Source: CAVQAH01 sp963784195
GTDB lineage: Bacteria > Acidobacteriota > Vicinamibacteria > Vicinamibacterales > 2-12-FULL-66-21
NCBI GenBank assembly: GCA_963784195.1
Contig: CAWARA010000007.1
Span: 1-64,000 of the forward strand
Direction: 5' to 3'
Length of the DNA stretch: 64,000 nucleotides
This document shows positions 62,460-64,000 of the stretch, in pieces. How positions within the stretch are numbered: the first letter of the stretch is position 1; each line of letters begins with the position of its first letter. The notes beneath the pieces are model-generated. The model was not told where the DNA came from, searched no databases, and saw only the letters and a program-made list of their open reading frames with translations. Position numbers and translations under genes: made by a program.

Positions 62460-62468
62460 AGTATATTC
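62460..62468. promoter_or_regulatory. Divergent promoter, GTATATTCT block
   Basis: On the minus strand TATACT (62465-62460) precedes the truncated gene by 5 bases. On the plus strand TATATT (62462-62467) lies 8 bases before the ATG at 62476. The two -10 boxes overlap, so one palindromic block may serve both directions with leaderless transcripts. Confidence 0.5.
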
Positions 62469-62475
62469 TTGCGCC

Positions 62476-63510
62476 ATGGTCATCGATGCGCACGGCCACT
62501 ACACCACGGTGCCTCCCGGGCTGCGGGTCTTCCGGGCCCTTCAGATCTCCAACATGGGCCGCCCGTCGAAGGGCGCGGTCACCATCAGCGACGACGAAAT
62601 CCGCGCGTCCCTCGAAAAGGGACAGGTCAGGTTGCTGAACGAGCGCGGGATTGACGTCATGCTGTTTTCCCCGATGGCTTCGGCCATGGGGCATCACTTC
62701 GGCAACGCGCTCATCAGCCGATACTGGACGGAGGTCAACAACGATTTGGTCCACCGGGCGGTGAAGTTGTTTCCCGACCGCTTCGTTGGTGTGTGCTCGC
62801 TGCCTCAGTCGCCCGGTGTGAGTCCCAGGGAGTGTGCCGAGGAGCTCGAGCGCTGCGTCAAGGAGCTCGGCTTCGTCGGGTGCAATCTGAACCCCGATCC
62901 AACCGGCGGGTTCTGGACGGGGCCGCCGCTCGGCGACGAGGCCTGGTATCCCCTCTACGAGAAGCTTCAGGAGCTCGATGCCGCAGCCATGCTGCACGCA
63001 TCCGCCACGTGCAACCCGGCATTCCACACGACCGGCTCCCACTACCTGAACACCGACGCGACGGCGTTCATGCAGCTGATGGAATCCCGGATCTTCCAGG
63101 ATTTCCCGCGGCTGCGTCTGATCATCACCCACGGCGGCGGCAACGTGCCTTTCCAGGAAGCGCGGTACCGGGCGCTGTGCATCATGAACAAATGGGAGCC
63201 GTTCGAGCAGTTCATCAAGCGGCTCTACTTCGATACGACCGTTTACAGCCTCGAGGCCATGGAGATGCTGATCCGGGTCGTCGGGGTCGACAACATCGTC
63301 TTCGCCTCGGAGATGCTGGGGGGTGTCACCACCGTGGACCCGAAGACCGGCCGGTTCTTCGACGACAACAAGCCGTGCCTGGATGCCATCAGCTGGCTGA
63401 CCGCTGAGGACCGGCAGAAAATCGTCGAGACCAACGCCCTGCGGGCCTACCCGAGGCTGTCCGGCGTCCTGCAGGACCGCCGGAAGGTGCCCAGCGGTAA
63501 CTCTCGCTGA
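62476..63510 (+). CDS. ligJ: 4-oxalomesaconate hydratase (LigJ-like amidohydrolase)
   Basis: A 344-residue amidohydrolase-superfamily protein. It matches LigJ of the protocatechuate 4,5-cleavage pathway as I recall it: IDAHGHYT at the N-terminus (H-x-H metal pair), ISDDEIR, LLNERGIDVMLFSPMASAMG, LGFVGCNLNPDPTGGFW, the metal histidine in RLIITHGGGNVPF, and FASEMLGGVTTVDPKTGRFF near the end. Length fits the family (about 340). LigJ hydrates 4-oxalomesaconate to 4-carboxy-4-hydroxy-2-oxoadipate in the cytoplasm. With the decarboxylase-like gene nearby it supports a phthalate or protocatechuate route. The transcript is probably leaderless. Confidence 0.88.
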   Translation: MVIDAHGHYTTVPPGLRVFRALQISNMGRPSKGAVTISDDEIRASLEKGQVRLLNERGIDVMLFSPMASAMGHHFGNALISRYWTEVNNDLVHRAVKLFPDRFVGVCSLPQSPGVSPRECAEELERCVKELGFVGCNLNPDPTGGFWTGPPLGDEAWYPLYEKLQELDAAAMLHASATCNPAFHTTGSHYLNTDATAFMQLMESRIFQDFPRLRLIITHGGGNVPFQEARYRALCIMNKWEPFEQFIKRLYFDTTVYSLEAMEMLIRVVGVDNIVFASEMLGGVTTVDPKTGRFFDDNKPCLDAISWLTAEDRQKIVETNALRAYPRLSGVLQDRRKVPSGNSR

Positions 63511-63520
63511 GCGTCGCGGA

Positions 63521-63526
63521 TATAAT
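63521..63526 (+). promoter_or_regulatory. Consensus -10 box of the DUF411 gene
   Basis: A perfect TATAAT ends 6 bases before the ATG at 63533. There is no room for a ribosome site, so a leaderless transcript is expected. Confidence 0.65.
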
Positions 63527-63532
63527 GCTCTG

Positions 63533-63989
63533 ATGGTAAGAATGGCTTTGATGGTACTGGCCCTGGCCGCGAGCGCGACGGTTGAGCCCCAGACACGACC
63601 GGCTCAGACCGCCCCTACCGCGGGACACGTCACGGTCTATCGCAAGGCGACGTGCGGGTGCTGTGGCAAATGGGTGGATCACCTGAAGGCGGCAGGCTTC
63701 GAGGTCACCGTCCATGTGGTCGACAACGTCGACACGACGCCGGGGCGCGATAGAGTACCGGCGAGCCTGCGCTCCTGTCACACCGGGACGGTGGGCCGCT
63801 ACGCGATCGAAGGCCATATTCCCGCCGACGTCGTGAAGGATCTGCTCCAAAAAGCGTCCCGATGTTGACGGCATCGCGGTGCCCGGAATGCCGGCAGGGT
63901 CGCCGGGCATGGAATCGCCAAACCCGGTCAAGTACGAGGTCATCGCATTCGACAAGCAGGGCCGCACGTCGACGTTCGCCTGGCGCTGA
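63533..63989 (+). CDS. DUF411 metal-binding protein, frameshift in an A run
   Basis: A small exported protein of the DUF411 family, often found with copper resistance genes. It has a signal peptide (ALMVLALAASATVEP), the strand VTVYRKATCGCCGKWVDHL with a C-x-C-C motif, and SLRSCHTGTVGRYAIEGHIPADVV. The frame ends early at 63868, but the family's closing part (DVDGIAVPGMPAGSPGME; YEVIAFDKQGRTSTFAWR) continues in another frame to 63989. The break is in CAAAAAG at 63847-63853: removing one A restores the frame. The repaired protein is about 151 residues, the usual length. Confidence 0.88.
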
Positions 63990-64000
63990 GCACCCCTCGG

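Noticed and set aside
63866..63868. TGA ending the first DUF411 frame as selenocysteine
   Set aside because: The conserved continuation is in another frame and is restored by removing one A upstream, so it is an indel.

Overview
The window is GC-rich bacterial chromosome, probably from an Acidobacteriota lineage of the Vicinamibacteria type. This rests on gene content alone: five Oar-type TonB receptors with N-terminal carboxypeptidase-regulatory domains, an ECF sigma factor overlapping a Ser/Thr kinase with a TolB-like propeller, a DUF5916 protein, an Abhydrolase_10-type hydrolase and an exported S8 protease with VVWGS repeats. About a third of the genes carry frameshifts, so uncorrected indels in an assembled (perhaps metagenomic) contig are likely; true decay is the alternative.

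Layout. 0-4 kb: ABC ATPase and a broken FtsX-type permease (minus). 4-10.3 kb: a large lipoprotein and two tandem beta-propeller genes (minus). 10.5-13.6 kb: TonB receptor (minus). 13.8-19.9 kb: an overlapping Bat-type operon (TPR, VWA, MoxR, DUF58, BatD-like, VWA) ending in a thioredoxin-like lipoprotein, then a paralogue of the large lipoprotein to 21.8 kb (plus). 22-29.5 kb: kinase, sigma factor, lipoprotein and an intact TonB receptor (minus). 29.8-40.9 kb: TolB-like lipoprotein, broken cyclase, broken TonB receptor, a third beta-propeller gene, DUF5916 protein, hydrolase. 41-47.2 kb: overlapping operon of a hydrolase and two more beta-propeller genes (plus). 47.3-52.6 kb: broken TonB receptor, HpcH/HpaI aldolase, FadR-type regulator. 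52.6-56.7 kb: S8 protease and HD-GYP protein (minus). 56.8-64 kb: a 4,5-dihydroxyphthalate decarboxylase-like gene, an M24-like protein, a badly broken TonB receptor, a 4-oxalomesaconate hydratase (LigJ-like) and a DUF411 protein, suggesting breakdown of phthalate- or protocatechuate-type aromatics.

Main discovery. The window appears to encode at least six selenoproteins. The thioredoxin-like lipoprotein reads through an in-frame TGA into a U-P-A-C motif. All five beta-propeller genes are interrupted by one in-frame TGA at the same place (V-P-N-TGA-V-S/A). The reading frame and the blade repeat continue on both sides. Each TGA is followed at fixed spacing by two small hairpins, and the most divergent copy has compensatory changes in both stems. 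The second hairpin and the thioredoxin hairpin both present AGG at the apex, as expected for a bacterial SECIS element. Outside the signal peptides each beta-propeller has a single cysteine, near the mature N-terminus, plus the single predicted selenocysteine. I know of no described beta-propeller selenoprotein family like this. No selA, selB, selC or selD lies in the window, so the decoding machinery must be elsewhere.

A second theme is a set of intergenic inverted repeats of five unrelated families, mostly at gene 3' ends, including a perfect 37-bp hairpin at 19.9 kb.
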